From positions 1 to 13,893 of the forward strand of contig JACWAG010000230.1 of the NCBI GenBank assembly GCA_014874425.1: a DNA stretch of 13,893 nt, written 5' to 3'. Below, piece by piece: positions 6,852 through 13,852 of this stretch; the stretch's first letter is position 1; each line of letters starts with the position of its first letter. Below the pieces are notes generated by a model. It saw only the letters and a program-made list of their open reading frames with translations. It was not told the DNA's origin and ran no database searches. Position numbers and translations under genes: made by a program. This DNA is from Syntrophaceae bacterium. GTDB taxonomy: Bacteria; Desulfobacterota; Desulfomonilia; Desulfomonilales; Desulfomonilaceae.

Positions 6852-8063
6852 TTAACCCCAACGGTCGAGCAAGTAGGGCTTTGTCTTTTCAAATTGAAGA
6901 CACTGATCCTCAATAAACTCTTCAACCTGTTGGTTGTTCATAGCCTCAGTCTCAATCACAAACGACAGAGTTTTTCCATAATGTAACGGAATTAGGCCCC
7001 TTATGAGTTCCGTTCTATCTAAAGAGGCCCCTTTGTATGCGACGGCGAAATCATAGACAAGTTTGGCCCATAGACCAGTCGGGAATTCAAATCCCATGGC
7101 GGGAATGTCCATAACCTCTTCAAGTTTATTAAGATTTTCTCTTTCCAGCGCAGCGGAATAAACATCCCATTTTCCGCGAACACCTGAAACAAATTTGTTC
7201 CATAATGCATGTGTGTCTACATCTACTGGCGGTGGCACCTCTATATCGCCAAGTCCAAAACCGAAGACCGCTGTAGGTCTGCTCCATCTGACATCTTTCC
7301 AAAAAGAGTCATAATGGAGCATAAGTTCAAAAATGGTCCCGACCACGTCTTCAAATATCAGACCAACTTGAGAATCTATATCTCGGTTCTTGTGAACTTT
7401 TGGCCTCCCCATGAAAGACTGAATTATTGAGCCATGTGTTTTGACGGCGTTTGTTGTCATCCAAGCGTCAATTCCAAAATGGGCTATGGCTTCGTTCCAT
7501 ATGTTGGATTCAACAAAAGAACGCGTAACGGCGCCAGAGAACGCCACATCGCCACCTATGGGCTGTCTGACTCGCCTACCGTAAAGTGCCCTGGTTAGTG
7601 GGTACGCAATGCTGTTGGTGACTGTAAAGTCATATTTGTGGCGTATGTAAAGTGGAGCGACAAAATCATAGCCGTCGAAAAGAGGCTCTGCGAGGTTTCT
7701 GATCCACATCGGCGAAATACTCTTGAGGTCAGCGTCAATTACCACTACAGCCTTTGCTTCAAGCTCCAGCGCTTTTTCAAAAAGGTTTTTTAAATTATTC
7801 CCCTTTCCTGTAACGCCTTCTTCGGTTGAGATATAAATCTTGGGTGTTTCTGTCCGAGTTTCCATGAACACATGGTGGGTGTTGTCCGGGGAATTATTAT
7901 CAACATTTACGATCACCGCGGTTTTTCCGGGATAATGTTTCACAAGACCGCGATCGGCTTGCTGTGTCGGGAAGGATATTAGGTCTGCTTCATTAAGCGA
8001 AGGTATTCCCACTACGATTTCGGCGCTCGTAATTCTATTGGGATTATCTTCTACAAATTTCAT
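6852..8063 (-). CDS. GT-A fold glycosyltransferase (GT2/GT81-like)
   Basis: From ATG 8063 this is a 403-aa nucleotide-sugar glycosyltransferase. Near the N-terminus IVVGIPSLNEAD (16-27) and VDNNSPDNT (54-62) are typical GT-A donor-site segments, and the metal-binding DxD appears as DAD (110-112, in VVVIDADL). Further on, RQPIGGDVAFSG (166-177) and FGIDAWMTTNA (196-206) recall glucosyl-3-phosphoglycerate and mannosylglycerate synthase relatives. There is no membrane segment, so it is likely cytoplasmic. The frame stays open upstream to an ATG at 8231, but those 56 residues do not look like the family and overlap scpB. AAAGGA (8070-8075), 6 nt before ATG 8063, decides the start. A compatible-solute (glycosylglycerate) or lipid/polysaccharide role is possible. 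The acceptor cannot be read from sequence. Confidence 0.82.
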   Translation of the reverse strand: MKFVEDNPNRITSAEIVVGIPSLNEADLISFPTQQADRGLVKHYPGKTAVIVNVDNNSPDNTHHVFMETRTETPKIYISTEEGVTGKGNNLKNLFEKALELEAKAVVVIDADLKSISPMWIRNLAEPLFDGYDFVAPLYIRHKYDFTVTNSIAYPLTRALYGRRVRQPIGGDVAFSGAVTRSFVESNIWNEAIAHFGIDAWMTTNAVKTHGSIIQSFMGRPKVHKNRDIDSQVGLIFEDVVGTIFELMLHYDSFWKDVRWSRPTAVFGFGLGDIEVPPPVDVDTHALWNKFVSGVRGKWDVYSAALERENLNKLEEVMDIPAMGFEFPTGLWAKLVYDFAVAYKGASLDRTELIRGLIPLHYGKTLSFVIETEAMNNQQVEEFIEDQCLQFEKTKPYLLDRWG

Positions 8064-8110
8064 TTTGAATCCTTTGCTATGGATTTTTGCTGCGCCTGAT
8101 ACTTTTATCA

Positions 8111-8119
8111 ATTGTAACA
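8111..8119 (-). promoter_or_regulatory. Extended -10 promoter element for the glycosyltransferase gene
   Basis: The minus strand reads TGTTACAAT, an extended -10 (TGn plus TACAAT). Transcription would begin near 8104 and leave a leader of about 40 nt before ATG 8063, which fits the RBS placement. The -35 at 17-nt spacing (8134-8139, TTTCCT) is poor, as is common with extended -10 sites. A perfect 5-bp palindrome TGATA-CTTT-TATCA (8097-8110) sits over the predicted start point and could be an operator. Confidence 0.4.
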
Positions 8120-8158
8120 CAAAACGGCTATGCAGGAAATAATGCTGAACGCATCTGA

Positions 8159-8785
8159 ATGCATCAAACTGGAGCCACACAATATTATAATTTGGCAAGA
8201 TGTGATAATAATCTACGCTCGGATTCTTCAAAGAGGTCTCCCAAGAAGTTGACCGCCAGCAAACTTAAATCAATAATTGAAGGTATGCTTTTTGTCAGCT
8301 CAGACCCCATAAACCTTGAATCCATTAGAAAAGCCGTTCCCGAAGCGCCAAAAGATTTGATCAAGACCGTCATTGATGAATTGGAACGTGAGTACTCGGA
8401 GAGGGATAGGGGTTTTAATCTGGTAAGAGTTGAGGGAGGGTATCAGTTTCGTTCCCTCCCTGAAATTGCCCCTTGGATACAGGCGCTTAAAGATTTGAAG
8501 CCCTGGAGGCTAAGTAGAGCGGCTCTGGAAGCGCTGGCAATTGTCGCCTACAATCAGCCAGTGACCAGAAACAAGATAGAACAGATCAGGGGAGTGGAGA
8601 GTTCAAGCTCTATAAAGAACCTGGTGGAACGGGAACTGATTACTGTTATTGGCCGTGATGACATCCCAGGAAGACCGTTGCTGTACGCTACCACCAAAAT
8701 ATTCCTTCAAGTATTTGGGCTCAATGACTTGAGTAGTCTGCCACCATTACCGGACATCGAAGACGTTGAAGACAGTTTACCATAA
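8159..8785 (+). CDS. scpB: Segregation and condensation protein ScpB
   Basis: This is the ScpB subunit of the SMC-ScpAB bacterial condensin, which uses paired winged-helix domains to bind ScpA and regulate the SMC ring during chromosome segregation. The family hallmarks are IIEGMLFVSSDP (39-50), ALEALAIVAYNQPVTRNKIEQIRG (121-144) and the GRPLLYAT segment (171-178). It is the only plus-strand gene, divergent from the glycosyltransferase and convergent with uvrB, and scpA is not adjacent. The outermost start, ATG 8159, gives 208 aa but has no RBS and adds about 30 residues not typical of the family. TTG 8249, with AGAGG about 12 nt upstream, would give 178 aa starting at TASKLKS and suits the usual family N-terminus. 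A consensus TATAAT at 8186-8191 lies between the two and favours the later start. Confidence 0.92.
   Translation: MHQTGATQYYNLARCDNNLRSDSSKRSPKKLTASKLKSIIEGMLFVSSDPINLESIRKAVPEAPKDLIKTVIDELEREYSERDRGFNLVRVEGGYQFRSLPEIAPWIQALKDLKPWRLSRAALEALAIVAYNQPVTRNKIEQIRGVESSSSIKNLVERELITVIGRDDIPGRPLLYATTKIFLQVFGLNDLSSLPPLPDIEDVEDSLP
8186..8191 (+). promoter_or_regulatory. scpB: Candidate -10 box for scpB
   Basis: TATAAT matches the sigma70 -10 consensus exactly. Its -35 at 17-nt spacing (ATCAAA) is weak. If used, transcription would start near 8198, downstream of ATG 8159 and upstream of TTG 8249, so only the shorter ScpB could be made from it. AT-rich DNA can give this hexamer by chance. Confidence 0.3.
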
Positions 8786-8817
8786 CCAGGATGAAGCCTT
8801 ACGCAAGAACGATTAAT

Positions 8818-10818
8818 TCAGGCTGCGCCATATTTGATCGCTGTTTTCTCTAATTCCCGGATTTTGTCGCGAATTTCAGCGGCGCTCTCAAATTCAAGAT
8901 TCTTTGCGGCGGCAAACATCTCTTTGGTCAATTTCTTTATCAGTTTGGGAATCTCATTTGGATGAATCTCCGGGCCGGCTCCGGTCGGCGTAGATTCAAC
9001 AGTGACATAATCCTGCTCCGCTATTGATGACAATATGTCGTTTATGTCTTTCCTGACGCTTTCAGGGGTGATGTTGTGATCCTGGTTGTACTGTATCTGA
9101 ACTTTTCTCCGACGACTTGTTTCATCAACGGTCTTCTTTATTGAATTCGTGATCGAATCAGCGTACAGAATTACCAGACCGTCTATATTTCTAGCCGCCC
9201 GCCCTGCCGTTTGTATCAAAGACCGTTCAGATCTGAGGAACCCCTCCTTGTCCGCGTCGAGAATTGCCACTAAAGCAACTTCGGGTATATCAAGTCCTTC
9301 CCTTAAAAGATTGATTCCCACCAGAACATCAAATTTGCCGAGTCTCAGGTCACGAATAATTTCCATTCTCTCAATAGTGTGGATCTCAGAATGTAAATAC
9401 GTGACCCTGATTCCCAGGCCTGAATAATATTCAGTGAGATCTTCCGCCATTTTCTTTGTCAGAGTGGTCACCAGGACCCGCTGATGTTTTTCGACCCGCT
9501 TTCTGATTTCGTAAAGCAGATCGTCTACCTGATCTGAAGCAGGCCTGATTTCAATTGCAGGATCCGTAAGACCTGTCGGCCTGATGATCTGTTCCACTAT
9601 ATGGCCATCAGCGTTGGACAATTCGAATGGTCCGGGTGTGGCGGAAACAAATATGGCCTGATTGACCAGGACTTCGAATTCGTCAAATGTCAAAGGACGG
9701 TTATCCAATGCGCTTGGTAACCGGAAGCCGTATTCGACAAGGGTCTGTTTACGAGAGCGGTCACCTCTAAACATGCCCCGTACTTGAGGTACGCTAACGT
9801 GGGATTCATCAATCATAAACAAGGAATCTTTAGGGAAGTATTCGAGCAGGGTAGGTGGTGGCTGACCAGGGGCGCGACCGGTCAAGTAACGTGAATAATT
9901 CTCTATCCCGTTGCAGTATCCCATCTCCTTGAGCATCTCCACGTCGAAGCGGGTACGCTCCTCAATCCTTTGCGCTTCAATAAATTGGCCTCGAGACCTA
10001 AACAAATCCACACGTTCTTTCATCTCTTCGAGGATCTTGTCCGCTGATTCAATCAAGCGAGATTTTTCGGTGACATAATGGCTCGCCGGATAGATCGCCA
10101 CTCTTTCCAAACGACGTAAAACCTTGCCACGTAGTGGATCAATTTCGGATATAGTGTCTACGACATCACCGAAAAACTCTATGCGAACAGCGCGATCTTC
10201 TTCATACGCGGGGAAAACTTCCACCACATCTCCCCGCACCCTGAAAGTCCCCCGATGGAAGTCAATGTCATTGCGGCTATATTGAATTTCGACCAGTTTC
10301 TTGAGTATTTCGTCACGATCGGTTTCTTCTGTTCGTATAAGATGCACAAGCATGTTCTGGTAGGCTTCCGGTGAACCAAGACCATATATACAGGATACGG
10401 AACCTACTATAATCACATCGTTTCTTTCAAGAAGAGACCGAGTCGCCGAATGTCTCATTTTGTCTATGGTTTCATTTATGCTCGAGTCCTTCTCAATGTA
10501 CGTGTCGGATTGCGGAATATAAGCTTCAGGCTGGTAATAATCATAATATGAGACGAAGTATTCAACTGCATTGTGTGGAAAAAGAGCCCTGAATTCGCTG
10601 AAGAGTTGCGCAGCGAGTGTCTTGTTGGGGGCTAGAACCAAAGATGCCTTTCCTGTTTGGGCAATCACGTTCGCCATTGTGTAAGTTTTTCCCGAACCAG
10701 TCACCCCGAGCAGAACTTGATATCTGGCCCCTGACTGAAGCCCGGACACCAATTCAGCAATTGCTCGTGGTTGGTCGCCCTGTGGCTTGAAATCTGAAAC
10801 TAATTCAAAGACACCCAT
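8818..10818 (-). CDS. uvrB: Excinuclease ABC subunit B (UvrB)
   Basis: This 666-aa protein is full length for UvrB, the damage-verification helicase of nucleotide excision repair that receives lesions from UvrA and recruits UvrC. Walker A is GVTGSGKT (38-45). The beta-hairpin region that clamps DNA carries YYDYYQPEAYIPQ (91-103), and Walker B is DESH (337-340). Helicase motif VI is QTAGRAAR (536-543). The C-terminal UVR domain (about 624-658), which contacts UvrC, is intact. An in-frame TAA two codons upstream of the ATG rules out a longer form, and GGGA about 8 nt before the ATG is a modest RBS. It lies 31 nt after an exported-protein gene, so it may be the last gene of that transcript. I recognised no LexA-type operator upstream. 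Confidence 0.97.
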   Translation of the reverse strand: MGVFELVSDFKPQGDQPRAIAELVSGLQSGARYQVLLGVTGSGKTYTMANVIAQTGKASLVLAPNKTLAAQLFSEFRALFPHNAVEYFVSYYDYYQPEAYIPQSDTYIEKDSSINETIDKMRHSATRSLLERNDVIIVGSVSCIYGLGSPEAYQNMLVHLIRTEETDRDEILKKLVEIQYSRNDIDFHRGTFRVRGDVVEVFPAYEEDRAVRIEFFGDVVDTISEIDPLRGKVLRRLERVAIYPASHYVTEKSRLIESADKILEEMKERVDLFRSRGQFIEAQRIEERTRFDVEMLKEMGYCNGIENYSRYLTGRAPGQPPPTLLEYFPKDSLFMIDESHVSVPQVRGMFRGDRSRKQTLVEYGFRLPSALDNRPLTFDEFEVLVNQAIFVSATPGPFELSNADGHIVEQIIRPTGLTDPAIEIRPASDQVDDLLYEIRKRVEKHQRVLVTTLTKKMAEDLTEYYSGLGIRVTYLHSEIHTIERMEIIRDLRLGKFDVLVGINLLREGLDIPEVALVAILDADKEGFLRSERSLIQTAGRAARNIDGLVILYADSITNSIKKTVDETSRRRKVQIQYNQDHNITPESVRKDINDILSSIAEQDYVTVESTPTGAGPEIHPNEIPKLIKKLTKEMFAAAKNLEFESAAEIRDKIRELEKTAIKYGAA

Positions 10819-10849
10819 TGATTAGGTCCCTAAGATTGAACTCCTTTTT

Positions 10850-11455
10850 TTATTGAAGACGTGGTTTTAGAATCTTGAAGGATTCATGAATTTCAGAAAT
10901 TATCTTTTCCAGATTCTTGAAACCCTCAACTCTGTCCGTGATGATCAACTGGAGAAAGCGATCTTCAGTAGCGTAGTATTGATATAGCTGCATAAGCCTG
11001 ATTCCGCGTTTGTCGGTAAACGCGTAAATCAGATAAGCCTGTGCGCCCTTAATGTTCTTCGAGCTACCCTCTTTTAAAATTTCAGGCTGCTTTGTCTCCA
11101 GTTTAAGGTTCTGTTTAAAAGCTTTGATAAATGCGGTCGCGTCAGGAGGCCCCTTCTTGAGCCGATTTTCGATAGATATGTTAATCCTGAAAGTGGCATT
11201 TGGGTGATAAATTCGAATTTCATCAGGGTTTGGTTCTTCAACTTTCATTGTAGAGGGAAATTTTATCGAAAATCGTTTTAACGGGTCCGTGTAGGTCTTA
11301 AACGCGCTGTTATTGGGAGCGGCTGACAGATTGCCGGATGGAAAAATCGAAACCACAAGAAGCAGGCTTAAAACAATAGACGAGATGTAAAGTCTTCCAG
11401 GGCCGGCTTGCGCCGTTTTGTTAACCAACGTCATGATGAAGGTTTCATGCGACAT
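10850..11455 (-). CDS. Exported protein, PsbP-like fold suspected
   Basis: This 201-aa protein has an N-terminal export signal: a basic stretch, then a hydrophobic core (ISSIVLSLLLVVSIF, 24-38) and a likely cleavage site after SAA (44-46). It should therefore be periplasmic or surface-exposed. The mature part opens with FKTYTDPLKRFSIKFPSTM (52-70), the kind of Tyr-x-Asp...Phe-Ser-hydrophobic-Pro start seen in PsbP/MOG1-like small beta-sandwich proteins, and ends in a helical segment (FKNLEKIISEIHESFKIL). I see no catalytic or metal motif. Initiation at 11455 is chosen because GAGA lies about 9-12 nt upstream. A second ATG at codon 8 would also keep the signal peptide. It lies 17 nt after the DUF2059-like gene and 31 nt before uvrB, consistent with one operon. 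The function is unknown. Confidence 0.75.
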   Translation of the reverse strand: MSHETFIMTLVNKTAQAGPGRLYISSIVLSLLLVVSIFPSGNLSAAPNNSAFKTYTDPLKRFSIKFPSTMKVEEPNPDEIRIYHPNATFRINISIENRLKKGPPDATAFIKAFKQNLKLETKQPEILKEGSSKNIKGAQAYLIYAFTDKRGIRLMQLYQYYATEDRFLQLIITDRVEGFKNLEKIISEIHESFKILKPRLQ

Positions 11456-11472
11456 TATATGATTTTCTCACA

Positions 11473-12300
11473 CTAATTCTTTGTAGACCTGTCTTTTAAG
11501 TTTCTCAGACCGTGATCTAAGGCTTTAACCGTTCTTCTGATTATCTGCTCAAAACCTCTTGAAACTGTATTCTCAAACCATGGGCCCACTTCAGTTTCCT
11601 GAAATTTGGCTAAGGATTCCAGTTCCGGGTCGTTCAACGACCTGTAGGTATAAGCAAAGCACGTTAGGGCTGTTTGATGTAGCGAATCACGCTCGTTCTC
11701 AGATGACGTTTTCGGAGAATCCAACCCTGCTCCACTGTCGACTTGGGATTTGGAATGGTCATTCCAACTGGGTGACCCGAGTAAACGGACTATCAGTTTG
11801 CGGAACGCCACATTATTCTGGTATACATGTTGGCTATCAATCAACCGCTCAAGGAGCTGAGTTCTATCTTCAGTCAGAGTGGTGATCATTCTTCTTGCTT
11901 CACGAATAGCCTTGATGTTGTATGCTGATAAAGAGTCTCCCTGGATTCGTCCGACCTTCCTGCCGACACTGGACTCGTAGAATTTAATTGCTTTATCAAG
12001 TTTGTCTGTATCCAAATTCTCAGAAAAAGTTTCTTCGAACACCTTGACCAGTGATTCTGTATTGATTTGCTCCTTCATATGAACATTGAAATTAGACCTG
12101 CTTCGATTATCTGGAAACAGGTCGTCCGGGACCGTCATAAGAAGCGCCGCCGTTAAATGATCAAGTTGGCCGCGCAGACCGGATATTCGGATAAGTTTGG
12201 TTATCAGAGAGCCCTGGACTTCAGCAATTGATAGGGATTGAGCAATCATGACGATAATTAAAGTTATAGTCGTGCGGAACGCAATGGTAGTTGGCCTCAT
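11473..12300 (-). CDS. Exported protein with two DUF2059-like motifs
   Basis: This 275-aa protein starts with a signal peptide (hydrophobic core TITLIIVMIAQSLSIA, 11-26), so a periplasmic location is likely. Two segments share a pattern: LDTDKLDKAIKFYESSVGRK (96-115) and LNDPELESLAKFQETEVGPW (222-241), both with L...L..a.KF.E..VG. This resembles the core of DUF2059 proteins, helical periplasmic proteins of unknown biochemical role, here apparently present twice. Between them a Ser/Asp-rich linker (about 176-207) carries no recognisable motif. The rest is predicted to be helical. GGAG lies 13 nt before the ATG, a long spacing, so the start is only moderately secure. It sits 64 nt after the thioesterase gene and 17 nt before another exported protein, so a shared envelope-related transcript is plausible. 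Confidence 0.7.
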   Translation of the reverse strand: MRPTTIAFRTTITLIIVMIAQSLSIAEVQGSLITKLIRISGLRGQLDHLTAALLMTVPDDLFPDNRSRSNFNVHMKEQINTESLVKVFEETFSENLDTDKLDKAIKFYESSVGRKVGRIQGDSLSAYNIKAIREARRMITTLTEDRTQLLERLIDSQHVYQNNVAFRKLIVRLLGSPSWNDHSKSQVDSGAGLDSPKTSSENERDSLHQTALTCFAYTYRSLNDPELESLAKFQETEVGPWFENTVSRGFEQIIRRTVKALDHGLRNLKDRSTKN

Positions 12301-12364
12301 GGAAGCTGAAAGACTCCATTAAGATCGGGATTTAGAAATCTGGTGGATTTCATTTAGACATAAT

Positions 12365-12793
12365 CTAGAGTTTGTGAAATTCCTCGGGAATCGCTCGTAG
12401 TTGTCCATCCTCGCCTACGGCTACCAGTGTAACGGTCGCAGTAACCAGGTAGTCTCGAGGTTGTCCCTTTTTGATGACGATGTGTTTGACTACTATTCTA
12501 AAAGTCGTAGTTTTTTCTATCCAGGTCCTTATTGTTAAAGTATCACCCAATCTGGCGGGCGAGTGGTAGGCGATTTCGATCTTGTGGACCATGAACAGGT
12601 AGCCACGATTGTGGTAATCGACGATACTCGTTCCAAGGCGATCGGAAACAAACTCGGAACGGGCTCGTTCCAGGAATTTCAGGTAATTGGCGTGATATAC
12701 TACACTCATGCAATCAGTGTCTTCGTAATAAACTGAACATTCAAAAAAACGTTCCCTTTGATCATTCTTTGGGAACAGCGACTGATTAACCAA
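12365..12793 (-). CDS. YbgC/4-hydroxybenzoyl-CoA-type acyl-CoA thioesterase
   Basis: This 142-aa hotdog-fold thioesterase hydrolyses acyl-CoA thioesters. The signature YYEDTD (22-27) followed by VVYHANYLKFLERAR (31-45) is the YbgC/4HBT pattern. Asp27 aligns with the catalytic Asp of E. coli YbgC, and His34 follows at the usual spacing. The residues after it, CMS, replace the usual AGG, so substrate preference may differ. Length is normal for the family. The start is TTG: AAGGAG (12799-12804) lies 5 nt upstream, while the ATG further up is out of frame. In many Gram-negatives ybgC heads the tol-pal operon. No tolQRA genes are present here, so the symbol is withheld. Two exported proteins follow downstream. 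Confidence 0.88.
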   Translation of the reverse strand: MVNQSLFPKNDQRERFFECSVYYEDTDCMSVVYHANYLKFLERARSEFVSDRLGTSIVDYHNRGYLFMVHKIEIAYHSPARLGDTLTIRTWIEKTTTFRIVVKHIVIKKGQPRDYLVTATVTLVAVGEDGQLRAIPEEFHKL

Positions 12794-12798
12794 TTTTT

Positions 12799-12804
12799 CT
12801 CCTT
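12799..12804 (-). promoter_or_regulatory. Strong Shine-Dalgarno site fixing a TTG start
   Basis: AAGGAG is spaced 5 nt from the TTG at 12793-12791. No ATG or GTG in the same frame is better placed, so this site identifies TTG as the thioesterase start codon. Confidence 0.7.
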
Positions 12805-13007
12805 CTTTTCATAACGCGTCTACGATCTCAAAAATGACATTCTCGCATCAATTGCGCTGTTCATAACAGTTAGCATATTAAGAAATAACTTCCCGGTGTC
12901 GTCGGAGGGTGCGAATCATTTAATACGATTGACAAAGAGCAGGTAAATCCACGTTCCGTTACCGTGTTAAAAACACAAAAACAAATGGCGACATGCAACC
13001 TTTCTCC

Positions 13008-13016
13008 ATTGTATCA
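13008..13016 (-). promoter_or_regulatory. Possible extended -10 promoter for the thioesterase/uvrB gene group
   Basis: The minus strand reads TGATACAAT, an extended -10 with TACAAT, the same hexamer as at the glycosyltransferase promoter. No convincing -35 lies 16-18 nt upstream. The long leader it implies lowers confidence. Confidence 0.28.
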
Positions 13017-13054
13017 CAAGTTCGAGGAGCTTGACACTGTAGCGCAAATTTCTG

Positions 13055-13834
13055 TCACCGCTGATTCGAGTTAACATTAGGGAGTTCGCAAGATTTGGGA
13101 TCGATACCTATGCGCGTCAATTCTACCAGGGGCTTGTCCAATTTCTTTACTGAGGCGTTGAAGGTCCTTAGAAAGTTCCACCATCTTATTAGAGAAAAAA
13201 TATTTTTCGGGATTTTGTGGAATTGGCTGCGCCAATTCTTTATGATGTTTCGGTTCGGCAACGGTGGAGATTCCATGCCATCTGATACAACTCGAATTAC
13301 GCCGAATAATGATCCGATTGACGAAGCTCCTGTGGCTATGGCATGACTCTCCATGTCAACAGCGTAGGCGCCGGAGGTGTGACTGAGCTTCTCCCTTTCG
13401 GCCCTGTGGAAAACTGGTTTGGCAGCCGTGGCTATAGGACCGATTTTGTATCGTAAGCCTGCCCGTGAACAGGCCTTTTCAAGACTTTTTATGACGACTT
13501 CGGAACATTTGAGACGCTCATTAGGGTTGTGCTGAAGGACTGTCTCGTCGGCGATCAGTATGTCACCGGGACTGAGATCAGGAACAAGGGCTCCGCAAGT
13601 CCCTACACTCAACATGAAAGTTGGCCGTCCCTTTACACCTTTGGCCGCAGCGAGGGCCTTTTCAAAACCAATACCGCTTCTGACAACCGAGATGATGTTT
13701 CCTTCAAAGAATACTTCCCGATGCGTAGCCTGTCCTATTTTCCATCGGCGTTTAGTTTCAACACGTTTGAGAAAAGGGCGAGCTTCAAGTCCCATGGCGA
13801 ACACAAAACAAAATGTATAATTTTCTTTTTTCAT
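13055..13834 (-). CDS. Nucleoside phosphorylase-family protein, HpnG-like
   Basis: This 259-aa protein belongs to the purine nucleoside phosphorylase / MTA-SAH nucleosidase superfamily. VFAMGLEARPF (11-21), VRSGIGFEKAL (51-61), SVGTCGALVPDLSPGDILIAD (76-96), AVDMESHAIA (158-167) and RVVSDG (181-186) are the phosphate/ribose and base-binding elements. Glu162 of VDMES is expected to bind ribose, and Asp185 is the likely base-side acid. The longer C-terminal tail (190-259) and the SDG-PPLPN wording are closest to the hopanoid-associated HpnG group, which removes adenine from adenosylhopane. MTA/SAH nucleosidase or futalosine hydrolase remain alternatives. No hpn genes are visible in the window. 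ATG 13834 is the first start after an in-frame TGA. It has no Shine-Dalgarno site. Confidence 0.78.
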   Translation of the reverse strand: MKKENYTFCFVFAMGLEARPFLKRVETKRRWKIGQATHREVFFEGNIISVVRSGIGFEKALAAAKGVKGRPTFMLSVGTCGALVPDLSPGDILIADETVLQHNPNERLKCSEVVIKSLEKACSRAGLRYKIGPIATAAKPVFHRAEREKLSHTSGAYAVDMESHAIATGASSIGSLFGVIRVVSDGMESPPLPNRNIIKNWRSQFHKIPKNIFSLIRWWNFLRTFNASVKKLDKPLVELTRIGIDPKSCELPNVNSNQR

Positions 13835-13846
13835 TTGATTCGTAGA

Positions 13847-13852
13847 AGTATA
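13847..13852 (-). promoter_or_regulatory. Possible -10 box close to the HpnG-like start
   Basis: The minus strand reads TATACT in an AT-rich stretch only 13 nt before ATG 13834. Initiation from it would give an almost leaderless mRNA, which would agree with the missing Shine-Dalgarno site. No good -35 is visible at the normal spacing. Confidence 0.2.

Larger units (their letters stand above)
12794..13054. other. Intergenic region upstream of the thioesterase gene
   Basis: This 261-bp gap between two minus-strand genes holds no credible protein gene. On the minus strand TGATACAAT (13008-13016) is a possible extended -10, without a good -35. It would give a leader of roughly 200 nt before the TTG start at 12793. 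A small stem GTGTT/AACAC occurs near 12964-12976, but no T-run follows it in the minus direction. I found no riboswitch or tRNA pattern. Confidence 0.4.

Noticed and set aside
11559..11885. 108-codon plus-strand open frame
   Set aside because: It is antisense to the DUF2059-like gene, whose signal peptide and repeated motif support the minus frame. Its composition does not look like a real protein.
12959..12994. 11-codon minus-strand ORF (MSPFVFVFLTR) with AAAGG upstream, possible leader peptide
   Set aside because: The RBS would lie at or upstream of the predicted transcription start. There is no attenuator-type stem pair and no run of a regulatory amino acid.
13032..13057. TGACA ... TGTCA inverted repeat spaced 16 nt
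   Set aside because: The arms are only 5 nt, one arm overlaps the stop codon of the phosphorylase gene, and there is no sign that it is an operator.
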